Assembly: GCA_009746045.1 (NCBI GenBank)
Contig: RPFO01000059.1
Span: 1,993,716-2,057,715 of the forward strand
Direction: 5' to 3'
DNA from: Mesostigma viride
Taxonomy: Eukaryota; Streptophyta; Mesostigmatophyceae; Mesostigmatales; Mesostigmataceae
DNA: 64,000 nucleotides
Made by a program: the position numbers and the translations under genes. Below the pieces are notes generated by a model that saw only the letters and a list, made by a program, of their open reading frames with translations, made no database searches and was not told the origin of the DNA. Below, in pieces: positions 29,788 to 41,521 of the stretch (the first letter of the stretch is position 1; every line of letters begins with the position of its first letter).

Positions 29788-30461
29788 GTCAGGACCAGCC
29801 GTTGGACCCTGTCGGCCGGTACACCGGCGCGGGAATAAACTCAACTCAACTCAACGCCTCCCACGGGCAGCAGAGATGAACACACTCGGCTTGGTGTGTC
29901 CTAGCAGGTCCTAGCAAACGATGTTCCGCCAAGTAGCCGAGCGGCGCAGATTTTTGTTGAGTTGAGTTGAGTTTATTCCCGCGCCGGCGTACCGACAGGA
30001 AAGGGTTGGCGGTAGACCGGTCCGTACTATCGTATACAGGGTCTCGAAAATCGACCCCGAATTTTATTGAGCAGCGCAATGGACAGATCTCCGCGAGAGG
30101 ACCCTGGATCATACCTGAGATACCAGAAAGTCCATTAATTTCTGGTTGGGCGAAGGTATGGCTACAAGGGAGGTGAAAATGACTGTAAGCTGGCTCCTTA
30201 GCATCGAATGGGCGAACGTCAAGACAGGCCAAGTATAGGACATTGGGGGTTCCAATCTAAAGTACATACACATGTTAATAAGTAGCGCAATCGACAGATC
30301 TCGATGAGGGCACTCAGAATCTGAACTTAACATGCCAGGAATGGTCAATATTTGGGCGGCAGGGGTCGAAATCCAATACTCCCAACGCCAAATATTAATT
30401 ATCCAACACCAAAATGTGCTTTTTAAATAGGGTAGACCGGTCTATCCCCAACCCTTTCTCA
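29788..30461. other. spacer between CAA and GTT arrays
   Basis: Holds two inverted copies (29809-29855 plus, 29956-29998 minus) of the CCGGCGCGGGAATAAACTC plus (TCAAC)n motif. The remainder has no recognised gene. Confidence 0.5.
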
Positions 30462-31155
<694 letters not shown>

Positions 31156-31689
31156 CCCACGCCGCACATGGGCAGCAGAGCTTTGGAGAGCGTACACCCC
31201 CCTCCCCCCGTTTAAGATTGGGGTCCGGCCGACCCAGGGCTGCGATCTTAAACCTAAAATCAAATCCAGGGCTAACGATCTAAAAGTTGAGAGCTGTAGG
31301 CGATTTTTAACCTGATGCCAGGGGGGGTGTACAAAAACAAGAAAATTTACACGACGCTGGATTCGAGTAGATCTCGCGAAAACAAGCATGTTTGCCACTG
31401 GTCACGACCCCAGGGGGTCTCTAGGTTAGAAGTTACAGCCGAGCCTCAAAAACCGTTAACTTAAAGGGTAGGTAGGTAGGGTGCCGGGCCAATATGGGTT
31501 TTTTACAACAAAACACTTGGATTTCTGCTAGCTCCCTGTATGGTCGGAATTTTGAAACGGTTTGACGGACAAACTGATAGCACTTGGCGAGCTGAACCCA
31601 AATCTGCAGTCAAAATTTTGGCAGGTACCATAGAGGGGGGGGGGGGTTGCCCGCAAGATGGTGCTGCCCCTAGGCACGGAAGTATGCTG
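31156..31689. other. unassigned stretch
   Basis: Begins with the right arm of the array-flanking inverted repeat. A block with GGGGGGTGTACAAAAACAAG at about 31319 recurs in modified form near 31974. No gene seen. Confidence 0.4.
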
Positions 31690-32395
31690 CCGTCTGCCAC
31701 CACTACAAGGCTTCGGCTATCCAGCGCCGTGCCGTCATGCCCACCAGTATCGCGTCGCGCCGACCAATGACCCATTTTACAGTAGAAAACCGGAATTTTC
31801 CCATACACCAATATGCTCAAACGGTAGAGCTCGCGGAGCTGATCATTTTGCTCCCTAGGTCGACCCTTATAACCCTTGGGACCTCAGGGTTTTGCCAGGC
31901 GGGTATAGCGCCTACGTGCTAGGTAGGTAGGGTCCAAGGGCCAATTACTTTTGGAAAATTTCAGCGTATGCAGGGGGGGTGTCTAAAAACAAGAAAATTT
32001 CCAGGTAAATAGGTGTACGTTTACGGTAAAACAAGAAAATTTACACGACCGTCTGCCACCACCGACTACAAGGCTTCGGCTATCCAGCGCCGTGCCGTGC
32101 CAGTCATCGCGTCGCTCCGGCCAATGACCCATATTAGAAAACCAGAATTTTCCCATACACCAATATGCTCAAACGGTACTGTAGAGCTCGTGGAGCTGAT
32201 CATTTTGCTCCCTAGGTCGACCCCTATAACCCTTGGGACCTCATCAGGGTTTGGCTAGGTATAGCGCCTACGTGCTAGGTCGGTAGGGTCCAAGGGCCAA
32301 CTTTTGGAAAATTTCAGCGTATGTGTCTGATATTTTTGTTTCGGACACCCCCCCTGGCGTATGTGTCTGATATTTTTGTTTCGGACACCCCCGGC
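31690..32395. repeat. diverged tandem duplication, about 355-bp unit
   Basis: 31690-31985 and 32048-32325 share long blocks, including CAAGGCTTCGGCTATCCAGC, CACCAATATGCTCAAACGGT and TTTTGGAAAATTTCAGCGTA, with small indels. A 40-bp sub-unit containing GTGTCTGATATTTTTGTTTC is itself repeated at 32324-32390. Confidence 0.8.
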
Positions 32396-32519
32396 CCCTG
32401 TTGATGCGGTACGTATACCTGAGTACATAATCTGTATCGCATACCATTGACCAGCTATTCGTTCCTACTTTAAGATCTTTTGCCCAAAACCAGCCCTGCG
32501 ATCTTAAACCTGAAATTCC

Positions 32520-32899
32520 TACCCCAATGAAACTGTGGAACACCGATTTTTATGGTGTAACCTCCAGGGAGTTTGGACCTGGTTGATTGGTTTATGGGCA
32601 GCCTGGACGTCTGAGCCTATCATACCTGTGTCTACCCGCTCAATCATCTTTGGCATCACTGGCACCCCTGGCCTTGAGCTCACCTTTGCACAACAAGCGT
32701 GGATATGGCTCCGCACATGCATGTTATACACAATCTGGACGGTGCGAAATGATGTGGTGTTCAATAGGCGCACGGCAGTTTTCGACATGAAAGCTGGGGT
32801 TCTCTCACGCTTCATTTACCTATGGAACTCCGGCATGCGACGCTACTGGATGGTTGCAAATGAACAAAACAAAGATCTTTACCCACATGCCCAATGACA
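32520..32899 (+). pseudogene. LINE C-terminal remnant
   Basis: 120-codon ORF (32535-32897) with WIWLRTCMLYTIWTVRNDVV, then a FNRR block and YLWNSGMRRYWM. The W-x-IW-x-x-RN pattern is characteristic of the C-terminal zinc-knuckle/RNase-like region of L1-type plant and algal LINEs. No RT core is present and it is 5' truncated. Gyp2 lies about 40 bp downstream. Confidence 0.5.
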
Positions 32900-32941
32900 A
32901 CCCATAGAAGTTCAGTGGCTTCCGTGGTCTAGTAAGGCTCC

Positions 32942-33505
32942 TGTTACGTCGCGTAACAATTCGTTGTAGTTACGGACGTAAATTAGGTCCTTTGCCTCGG
33001 CTGTTCCTAGGTTTACGTGTAGTTCCAACTGGGACATTATTGTCCTCGTAACAGTACTGTGGTACATTGGGTGCTTTTGGGCGCCGCGCCGCATACTTTA
33101 TTAGTGGTCCTTATCCTTTGGTAGGATGTAGTGGACCAGAGTGCATCTGTGCGTCTGCCTGTGTATCTGTAGGCGAGGGCCAGGTCGGCCCGAGCATGTT
33201 GGACCGTTGGTGACCATTTATGCACGTTCTATCCCTCGTGTGGTCACTCGGCGTGTGTTAAATGAATTAACACATATAGGCTTGGGTCACGGCAGTGTAG
33301 TGTGTTTCCTTCCTCTATTCGTGGAATAAACGGGTTCGGGTAAATGGTTGTATGGCGTATTATAGCAACACATACGTGAATGCATTGAGATCAGCTCCGT
33401 CTCGTTCGTCTTTCGCTAGGGGTTTGAGTAGAGGAGGCCTGACCAATTTAGGTAGTATCAGGCCCAGTAGAGGTAGAGGTGGAGGTAGAAGTTTAGGACG
33501 TAACA
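32942..33505 (+). repeat. Gyp2 5' LTR
   Basis: 564 bp, TGTTACG to CGTAACA, clearly diverged from the Gyp1 LTR by substitutions and small indels. No 3' partner in the window. Confidence 0.9.
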
Positions 33506-33564
33506 ATGGTTCCGGAGGAACTTTCGTAGGTAGAGAACGAGACGACGGTCCTTTGTCACAATGA
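33352..33564 (+). CDS. RGG-rich ORF starting in the Gyp2 LTR
   Basis: 70-residue counterpart of the ORF at 5012-5311 with the same start (MAYYSNTYVNALRS) and an RGRGGGR segment. It ends earlier because of a TGA close behind DGPLSQ, where the Gyp1 copy continues. Confidence 0.45.
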   Translation: MAYYSNTYVNALRSAPSRSSFARGLSRGGLTNLGSIRPSRGRGGGRSLGRNNGSGGTFVGRERDDGPLSQ

Positions 33565-34081
33565 TACGCCTTTGCAAGAACCCTTCCGCGTCCAGGGATA
33601 CGAAGACGACACTTTCTTGACAGGTAATGGGCGGGTCGCCATCAAGCTGGGAGAGTAGTGCTGCCCGGTTCGGGACACGATCTGCCTAGATGCTAGACCT
33701 GCTCGTAGCGGATAAACCCTTTCGTAGATAGCTCCTTCGCTTTGTTTTCCTGCGCAAGTTTTCTTCCTGTCGTAGATAGAGGATAATTCTCTTCCTGTCG
33801 TAGATAGAGGATAATTGTTTGGTTCGGCAACAGTGAGACGAGTAGCGTCGTCGTGGTAGACTACACCTTTTTCCTTCGTGCTGCTGTTTTATTAGACGGC
33901 CGCACCCGCAGAGATACGGGTCGCTGCTTTTAGGACGAGCGCTGGACTATTCGGTCGCTGATTTTAGGACGAGCGCTGGACAATTCCGCCCTCATGCTGC
34001 TTTCGGTGCTCCAGATCGCCCAGATAAGTCGCCTACTCCTTCTTCTAGCGTGACGTCACAAGACCCACCAGGTGCGTTACC
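33565..34081 (+). other. Gyp2 leader
   Basis: Contains two tandem duplications absent from Gyp1: a unit containing CTGTCGTAGATAGAGGATAA twice at about 33771-33828, and a unit containing TTTTAGGACGAGCGCTGGAC twice at about 33920-33984. The donor-like ACAGGTAATGGG is conserved. Confidence 0.6.
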
Positions 34082-34471
34082 ATGAGTCAGCGTCGTGTTT
34101 TTACTGCTCCTTCCCATTCGTCCAGTGACAATAGCTTAGCCAAATATTACGTAGTTATTACCCCTCAATGGTCAGCCATTTTCCTCTCTTGGTCAGATGC
34201 TAGGAAGATAGTGCAAAACCGTACATATAACGTAGTTAGGTATAAGAAATTTGTTACCTTCGAGAAAGCTCAGCAATTCCTTATAGACCATAGTGAATCA
34301 GATTTAGGCCTACATGTACGTTCTATTCCTCATGGTCGTCCTCCTGTAGAAGCTCTAGTTTTTGCTACTCCTTCTTCTCCCCCTAAACGGGCTGCATCCT
34401 CATCTACCTCAGATACTCCTCTCACCTTAGAGTTTGGTTCCCTATCCATTACTGTGGTTAAAAAGGATTGA
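34082..34471 (+). CDS. Gyp2 ORF0: RNase H1 N-terminal-like (viroplasmin-type) protein
   Basis: Intact 129-residue ORF. Residues about 21-72 form the domain: KYYVVITPQW, IFLSWSDARKIVQN, VVRYKKFVTFEKAQQFL. The spaced Tyr, Val, Trp, Lys-Lys-Phe and Ala-x-x-Phe-Leu positions match the small domain that binds RNA/DNA hybrid or dsRNA in RNase H1 and is also the core of caulimovirus viroplasmin. The rest is a Ser/Pro-rich linker and a short C-terminal strand-like segment. There is no RNase H catalytic domain in this ORF. It sits before gag in both family members. A role in protecting or guiding the RNA/DNA intermediate, or in translation re-initiation on the polycistronic RNA, is plausible but unproven. 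Confidence 0.75.
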   Translation: MSQRRVFTAPSHSSSDNSLAKYYVVITPQWSAIFLSWSDARKIVQNRTYNVVRYKKFVTFEKAQQFLIDHSESDLGLHVRSIPHGRPPVEALVFATPSSPPKRAASSSTSDTPLTLEFGSLSITVVKKD

Positions 34472-34562
34472 TTTTAATTGTTTCTTTGTGTAAGACATTC
34501 AAGGTTTTTCCTTTTTCCTTTATTGCTTCCATTTAGATTCCTATTCCTTTAGTTAATTAAAG

Positions 34563-37500
34563 ATGGATCCAGTGGGTGGAGATATGTCGCCTATACCTAC
34601 CAATACTACTACTACTACTACTACTAATAATCATACTAATAACAATAACAATACTCGTGGTAACCGACGGGACTCCTTGGAAACGGTGCACCATCTCACT
34701 CCTCAAGGTAATCTGCGTACCTCACCTCCTTCTCCTGTCACTGGTGGTCGCCGTCGTCCCTCAATTACCCCACCTACCTATGAACAACGTATGCGTGTCA
34801 GATTTAGTGATGACCCCTCCTTTACCCTGAACCAGGCCCCTGCCCCTCCTGCAACCTTGGCTCAACCCTCCAGCAGGTCCTCACTAACTAACAATGCTTC
34901 TAGGCCTCCTTCCCACCCTGTTCCTTCCATGCCTGCTTATAACATGGGTCGTACCTCTGCACCCCTTGTCGCGTCCGTGATCTATCACGTCCGCAATTCA
35001 GATTTTAGCGTAATTCTGACGTCCGCAGCCTTGTGCGGGTTGCTATACCGCGGCCCGGTACTGACGCCGCGGATCTCAATTGTACTCACGCGCCAAGTCC
35101 GCTGAATTTGCTGACGGAACTTTTGGGCGGACCTGAATTTCACTGACATTCGTCACAAGGGCAGTTTGCCGAATGCTGGTACGCAGCAAGCCGGCGAGGC
35201 ACTGAGCAGATGTGCAATTTCAGGATTTCAACGTGGGACACCAGACACAAATGCAAGGAAGCCCCAGGCGGTGCCTGGCATAGCCGATAGATTTGCCCTT
35301 GTATATTTGTGTTCGCTTGACAGATAAAGCTTGAAGTTTAGCTTGTCGGAAATTAGACAATGTTATGATTGGCTGATGTCTAAAGTGGCGCTAGTGGCGC
35401 CAGCCGCCAGGCTTGAGCTTTGAGCAGTATAGAAGGATGAGCAACGAACCATGGTGGTCGTTGTTCGTCCGTTTCTCTCCCTCACAACTGGTTTGTTGTC
35501 TTCATGGGGTGAAATAGTTCGAGCAGCCCGGAGCAGCCCCCGTGAGTGGTTGCATGCAGTCAGTTGCCATGAGGATGGACTGACGGATATGACAATGTAT
35601 TGGTTTTGTTAAGAATGTGTGTAAGACTGAGAACGAGACAAGGGACAGGGCCTTCGGGCACCCTGGTCGTCGTTGGCAAGAATGCCAGTAGGAACTAGGT
35701 CGGGAACACACGCGCACTGCCGCCACAAGGGGCCTGCAGTGGCGTCAACCAAGGGACCTCACAGCTGCTCTTATAACTACAACATTACAACTCGACACTC
35801 TTTGTAATTCGTCATGTATCTCATTGGAATTGAAATGTCTTTTGGTTGCTTTAATGATAAAGCATGGTCTCAAGAATCGGCTGGTTGGGCCGGATTGCCT
35901 GTCATGAAGGTGGCGGTGCCATAAAGGACCGCACCTTTCATTCTCATTTTAAACGGACGAACAACCCATGATGGGTTCAGTCCGGCCAGCCTGGATGTTC
36001 CTCCTGCTTCACCCAGGGAAGCACAAGGAAAAGGTTATTGCTTAGCCTTCAAAAGCATCTGAAGAGGTTAGGCTTTTCCCGGTAAAAAGCCATTGAAGGG
36101 GTTATTGCTAAGCCTTTAAAAGCATGCATGTTAAGGTTGTTGCTGATCCTGGAAAAGCATCTTGGAGCAGCTGGATTTTTTTTTCCTTTTTGCTGCTGCC
36201 TGGAATGACGCCCTCTTTGGGCTTCCTTCTTTAGTATGAGATGCCTTTCTTTCACTTTTTGCTCTCACGTTGTTGTGAGCTAAATAGTGGGGGGGGAGGT
36301 GGCATATATCTCACACATGATTACTGCTGATAGTGGATGCATTCCAAGTAGCGGTAATGACCAGTCCAGGATGATATGGCACGCAAACGCGACAGCTGTC
36401 GCGTCCGTGATCTATCACGTCCGCAATTCAGATTTTAGCGTAATTCTGACGTCCGCAGCCTTGTGCGGGTTGCTATACCGCGGCCCGGTACTGACGCCGC
36501 GGATCTCAATTGTACTCACGCGCCAAGTCCGCTGAATTTGCTGACGGAACTTTTGGGCGGACCTGAATTTCACTGACATTCGTCACAAGGGCAGTTTGCC
36601 GAATGCTGGTACGCAGCAAGCCGGCGAGGCACTGAGCAGATGTGCAATTTCAGGATTTCAACGTGGGACACCAGACACAAATGCAAGGAAGCCCCAGGCG
36701 GTGCCTGGCATAGCCGATAGATTTGCCCTTGTATATTTGTGTTCGCTTGACAGATAAAGCTTGAAGTTTAGCTTGTCGGAAATTAGACAATGTTATGATT
36801 GGCTGATGTCTAAAGTGGCGCTAGTGGCGCCAGCCGCCAGGCTTGAGCTTTGAGCAGTATAGAAGGATGAGCAACGAACCATGGTGGTCGTTGTTCGTCC
36901 GTTTCTCTCCCTCACAACTGGTTTGTTGTCTTCATGGGGTGAAATAGTTCGAGCAGCCCGGAGCAGCCCCCGTGAGTGGTTGCATGCAGTCAGTTGCCAT
37001 GAGGATGGACTGACGGATATGACAATGTATTGGTTTTGTTAAGAATGTGTGTAAGACTGAGAACGAGACAAGGGACAGGGCCTTCGGGCACCCTGGTCGT
37101 CGTTGGCAAGAATGCCAGTAGGAACTAGGTCGGGAACACACGCGCACTGCCGCCACAAGGGGCCTGCAGTGGCGTCAACCAAGGGACCTCACAGCTGCTC
37201 TTATAACTACAACATTACAACTCGACACTCTTTGTAATTCGTCATGTATCTCATTGGAATTGAAATGTCTTTTGGTTGCTTTAATGATAAAGCATGGTCT
37301 CAAGAATCGGCTGGTTGGGCCGGATTGCCTGTCATGAAGGTGGCGGTGCCATAAAGGACCGCACCTTTCATTCTCATTTTAAGGTGGCATATATCTCACA
37401 CATGATTACTGCTGATAGTGGATGCATTCCAAGTAGCGGTAATGACCAGTCCAGGATGATATGGCACGCAAACGCGACACCCTGTTGGCCCTTCCGGTCG

Positions 37501-38830
37501 CCCTAGTGCAGTTCCCTTTTATCCCCCTGCTTCCTGGGCCTACCCTGATACGGCCTACGAGGCTGCCCAGGTCCCTACCCGTGTGGCTGATTTAGAAGTT
37601 AATAGTGATTTCAGCACCATGCCTCTAGATGACAGAAATTATGATCATTTTGCCTACTCCTCCCTTCGTGAGCAATATACTGTTCCCTTCTCCTATGGGC
37701 ACCATCCTGAAACGGTGGCCCCTTCTAGACCTCTATCCAAAACTTTTCCTCTTCCTTCTTTCTATCCCGCTTATGTAGCAGTGGAAGACAGTGGCCCTAT
37801 GGGGAAAACTGACTCTTCTAATCCCCCTAAGCCCCCTGCTCTTCCCCTCTTTGCTAACCTTCCCAAGCTGGATGTCAAGTCTACCCCTCAACAGTTTTTC
37901 ACTTTTATTATGTTGCTCACCCAGAACACAGAGTCGTGGCAAAACCATAATAGGTGGCGTCTCTCTGATGTAGTCCCTCACTATCTTACTACATGTATTA
38001 CTCCTGAGCTTGCTAACCTCATCCAGTGTGAGTCTTTGGCCTCTCATGCCTACCCTAACTCAGTAGCAGAATTGTTTAAGCGTTTAGAGAACCATTTAGT
38101 CCCTCCTGATGCAGATTGGCTGGATAGATTAGCCTTTGGTACTTTGCAGCAGGGTACTAAATCGTTTAAGGAGTATATGAAAGAATTTGATGCACAGATG
38201 GTACGAATTAGGGATTTGTCGGGCGCAGAAGTACGTGCTCGCTTCCTACAAGGCCTCAGTAGGCCCTTATTACGTGAAGTAAAGCGCCAGTTCTCTGCCT
38301 ACCGTTTTACTGATCTGCCCCTCAAGCATGTGCGTCAGCATCTCTTACGAGTAGCAGATTTCTTCACCACCCCTTCTCTTCCTACTACCCGTTCCCGTAT
38401 TAACAATATTAGCCTTACCCCTGAGGAGGAGAACTCCTATGTAGAAGAATTAGATATTTGCGTTACTGACCTTTCAGCTTTGGATGTCTCTCATATCACA
38501 TGCTATCATTGTAAGGAAGTAGGTCATCTTAAACGTGAGTGCCCCAAGTTCCTTTCGGGTGCTCCCCCTCATCCCGACGCTCGCCCTCCTCGTACCCCTC
38601 AGCGTGCTCCTATTCGTCCCACTTCAGGACGCATTCCCTCAGCTACCCCTAGTAGGCTGAATGCTGTGCAGACAGGACCCCCAGGGTTCCCCTATGATAA
38701 TCAGGCTCCCGCACCCTCTTCGATCCCTCGTGACCCTCCAGCAGTGGCTTTTTCGCCAGGGTCTTCTTCGGGGTTAGTTCCTATGGATTTGGGGGGGAGG
38801 GGGAACAGTAGGCCTGTCAGCCGGGGGTAA
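34563..38830 (+). pseudogene. Gyp2 gag, split by an insertion
   Basis: Starts MDPVGGDMSPIPT at 34563, with an intact Asn/Thr tract (in frame here, unlike Gyp1), runs to 34966, then is interrupted by 34967-37479. The capsid region and CCHC knuckle follow, to the stop at 38830. Small in-frame differences from Gyp1 occur (two residues fewer near 37969, one more near 38388). The gag stop and +1 frame relation to protease are as in Gyp1. Confidence 0.9.
34967..37479. mobile_element. tandem pair of TGTCGCGT...ACGCGACA units
   Basis: Two head-to-tail units, 34967-36394 (1,428 bp) and 36397-37479 (1,083 bp), each start TGTCGCGT and end ACGCGACA and are joined by just GC. The pair is flanked by CCCT (34963-34966 and 37480-37483). 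The second unit lacks about 344 bp (equivalent of about 35953-36296) and otherwise appears identical. No protein is recognised. TG...CA ends and a LTR-like size suggest two LTRs joined without internal region; a TIR transposon tandem is the alternative. Confidence 0.75.
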
Positions 38831-39437
38831 CCTGGACAGGTCCTTAGATAGTACCCCAGATAATAATTTTTGCCTGCCTGTTTTTATAACTTCTGTAGGA
38901 GCTGAATCATCCCTACCACTACGTGTCCGTCCTCTTATGTTTTTGAATGGTGGCTTAACCGTTCCCCATACTGTTGTAGTAGACCCCTTCTTGCATGCTG
39001 ATGAACTTCTGAATGTCTCTGTGTTAGTGGATAGCGGTGCGGCTAGCTCCTTTGTGAGCGAGGCCCTAGTTAGGCGTTTAGGACTAGTCCCTATCCCTCA
39101 CACAAAAACTGTCACTGTCCATTATGCTGACGGTCGCACCAGTCATTCCCCGGGTACGGTGTCCCTTCCCCTGGTCATACAAGGACGTACTGTCAACCTG
39201 ACGGCCACCATAGGCCCTATCACTACAGCTGATGTATTACTAGGATTGGATTGGCACCAGGATAATAAGATTACTATTAATTATGATACCATGGTCATTT
39301 GGTTTCCAGATAGCTCTTACTGGGTACCGGAACGTCACTATAGATTAGAAAATTTATCCTTGGTAGATATTACTCCTCCTACACCTGTTGATCCTCCTGT
39401 AAGACCTATACCTGAAGTATTAATGTCCAACCAATGA
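38828..39437 (+). pseudogene. Gyp2 protease
   Basis: Retropepsin with VLVDSGAASSFV and VLLGLDWH, continuing to PIPEVLMS where a 4-base insertion (CAAC in CCAACCAATGA) brings a stop. The frame is otherwise continuous with RT. Has an extra Val from a TAG duplication at about 38975. Confidence 0.85.
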
Positions 39438-39937
39438 TGAATTGCGATCTGAACTAAAGGAATATGGATACCTATTATGTATGTTCATTCAGTTAGAAGT
39501 ACAGGAGATACCTATCACTAATAATAGTGTGGATATAGATGTAAACACAGTGGATACAATAGGAGTGGGATTTATACTGAAAATGAAATAGTAATTAGAT
39601 ACATGGCTGTGATAGATTCCTCAAAAGTTTTTGAAGAAAAGACTCCTTCTTATCCTCCTCCTCGTTCTGTTTTACACCGTGTAGTTATCAAGGACGGTGC
39701 AGTTCCTACGCACTCTCCGATGTATAGAATGGGCCCTACCGAATTAAAGGAACTAAAACAGATTTTAGTGTCACTCTTAGAAGCAGGATTGATAGAGCCT
39801 AGTAACTCCCCCTACTCAGCTGGTGTCCTGTTAGTTCCTAAGCCAAATGGCAAGTTTCGCCTAGTTACTGATTATAGGAAGTTAAATGATATTACTGTGA
39901 AGTCTAAATACCCTCTACCTCGTATTGATGATATATT

Positions 39938-40959
39938 ATTAAAAATATAATTACTTACAGCAGAGTGAAATCACTCAAACCAAAGCAAACGCCCAGCTAT
40001 AAACCTATATACAGAGCCATGTCAAAGCTCTATACTACGATAAGACCAATGGAAACGCCTAACGGGAGGAACCTAATAGCCCTGCTGCACCGCAAAATCA
40101 GCCCGCGTACGGCGGAGCATGATGTCAGCCATGGCCCGAGTCAGCGCCACCGACAGGCGCTGACGCCAATATGACGTCCAGGTCCGCGCCGACCATGGGG
40201 CCCGCTGGCCCTCCAGGTCCAGCCGGTCCTCCCGGAGCCGGCAACACTCCTTGAAGAAGGCGGAGGTCAGGGGCCCCATGGCCCCAAACTCCTCCAGGAC
40301 AAAGGGCACCACACGATGGTGCCCGACGTCGCCGTAGGCCAGGAGCTTGGCCCGCTCCGCCCGGTCCGCCGTGTAACCTGCCGTGAGGGAGGCCCCAGCC
40401 ACGTGGCTAAGAGCCAAGGGCCGCGCCACCGAAACGTCAATAAGCAGATGCCGGCCACCCCCCTCAAAGTCCAGCACCACGATGTCAGGCCGGTGGTTGG
40501 GGGAATAGAAGGCAGCGCCATCCGCATCCTCGGACCGGATGTTCGCGTGGGGGAAAACCGACCGAATCATGGCGAGCACCACCGTCAGGAGGACAGTGTG
40601 CAAATACAAATACCAATTCTGATTCTGTTGGCCCCCCATGCAGGCAAGGTAGTGAGTCCCCGTGGGATCCAGCGGCTGCCCACAGCTACCACAAGGCCGC
40701 CCGGCCGGAACAAGAGGCTGCGGGGCAAATAGCTGGTGCCGGAGCGCCACCGAGTAGTGGCTGGGAGCCAAGGCGAATGGGGGGCCATGGGAAGAGCACG
40801 AAGGTACGCCGAGCCCACACTCCGCAAGGAAAGCGAGAACAGCCACGCACGTCCCTGGGCGTTGAGGTCCGCGAAAAGAGCAATCCAATCAGCCGTGTGC
40901 AGAATACCCGCGTAGGTTTTCTGGTGTTTATCGATGACGCGAGCAGGGAATGCGGCGAT
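39938..40959 (-). mobile_element. 5'-truncated LINE with restriction-like endonuclease tail
   Basis: 1,022-bp insertion in Gyp2 RT with an 11-bp target duplication GATGATATATT (39927-39937 and 40960-40970). In minus sense it ends in an A/T-rich tail. Only the 3' end of the LINE is present, as expected from incomplete target-primed reverse transcription. Confidence 0.8.
40073..40888 (-). pseudogene. LINE C-terminal zinc motif and restriction-like endonuclease
   Basis: The region downstream of RT contains a Cys/His motif (CGSCGQPLDPTGTHYLAC) followed by a PD-(D/E)XK-like nuclease pattern: HRPDIVVLDFEGGGRHLLID with the RPD and later Asp residues. This is the endonuclease type of R2/CRE/NeSL-like LINEs, which nicks the target. 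A frameshift near 40790 separates it from an upstream segment (WLFSLSLRSVGSAYLRALP, frame 40585-41031). No RT core remains. Confidence 0.7.
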
Positions 40960-41521
40960 GATGATATATTTAATAAGGTTAAAGGTTCCACTTGTTTCAC
41001 GGTACTGGATTGTGCGGATGGTTTTTGGCAACTACGTATAGCTCCTGAGGATTGCCATAAAACCGCCTTCGCTACCCCTTCTTTTGGCCATTACCAGTTT
41101 AGAGTATAGCGGCTATGGGACTCTGTAACTCTCCTGCCTCTAATTTCAAATGTTAATGAATGAAGTGCTTAGACCTGTTATGGGGAATTCTCACCTTCCT
41201 CAAGTGCCATCTGATTTAAAGGATCCTTCCTTCTCCTCTGTTTCTCTATCTGAGCACGATCGTTCTTGTGCTCAAGCTTACTTAGATGATATCCTCATTT
41301 AATACTCTCCTGATTTTGAAACGCACCTACGTGATTTAAAGAAAGTATTAGAAATAATGGCTGAAAATTCTTTGTGGGCGCGCCGTGCTAAAGTTCGTTC
41401 GGGTAGGAGTGTACCATTTTTAGGACACGTGTTGTCAGATGCCGGGGTCGCTACCGACCCGGATAAAACTAAGTCAATTCAGGAATGGCCTACCCCTACC
41501 GACGTTAAAGGTGTACGTAGT

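Larger units (their letters stand above)
32942..41521 (+). mobile_element. Gyp2: second, truncated chromodomain-family gypsy element
   Basis: Same family as Gyp1: 5' LTR, RGG ORF, intact ORF0, gag, protease and the first half of RT. It breaks off at 41521 within the RT thumb region, where another LTR-like sequence starts with TGTTACG. RNase H, integrase, chromodomain, ORF3 and 3' LTR are missing. Interrupted by a tandem TG...CA element pair (34967-37479) and a LINE fragment (39938-40959). Confidence 0.9.
39438..41521 (+). pseudogene. Gyp2 RT, broken and truncated
   Basis: The RT N-terminal half (39603-39937) is followed by the LINE insertion, then RT resumes at 40960. It contains the ADGFWQ block, the roughly 30-residue insert and a damaged YLDD region (AYLDDILI then a stop at about 41299). 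Several 2-3 base insertions relative to Gyp1 shift or stop the frame (about 39572, 39594, 41107, 41141, 41300). It ends at GVRS, where another LTR sequence begins. Confidence 0.85.
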
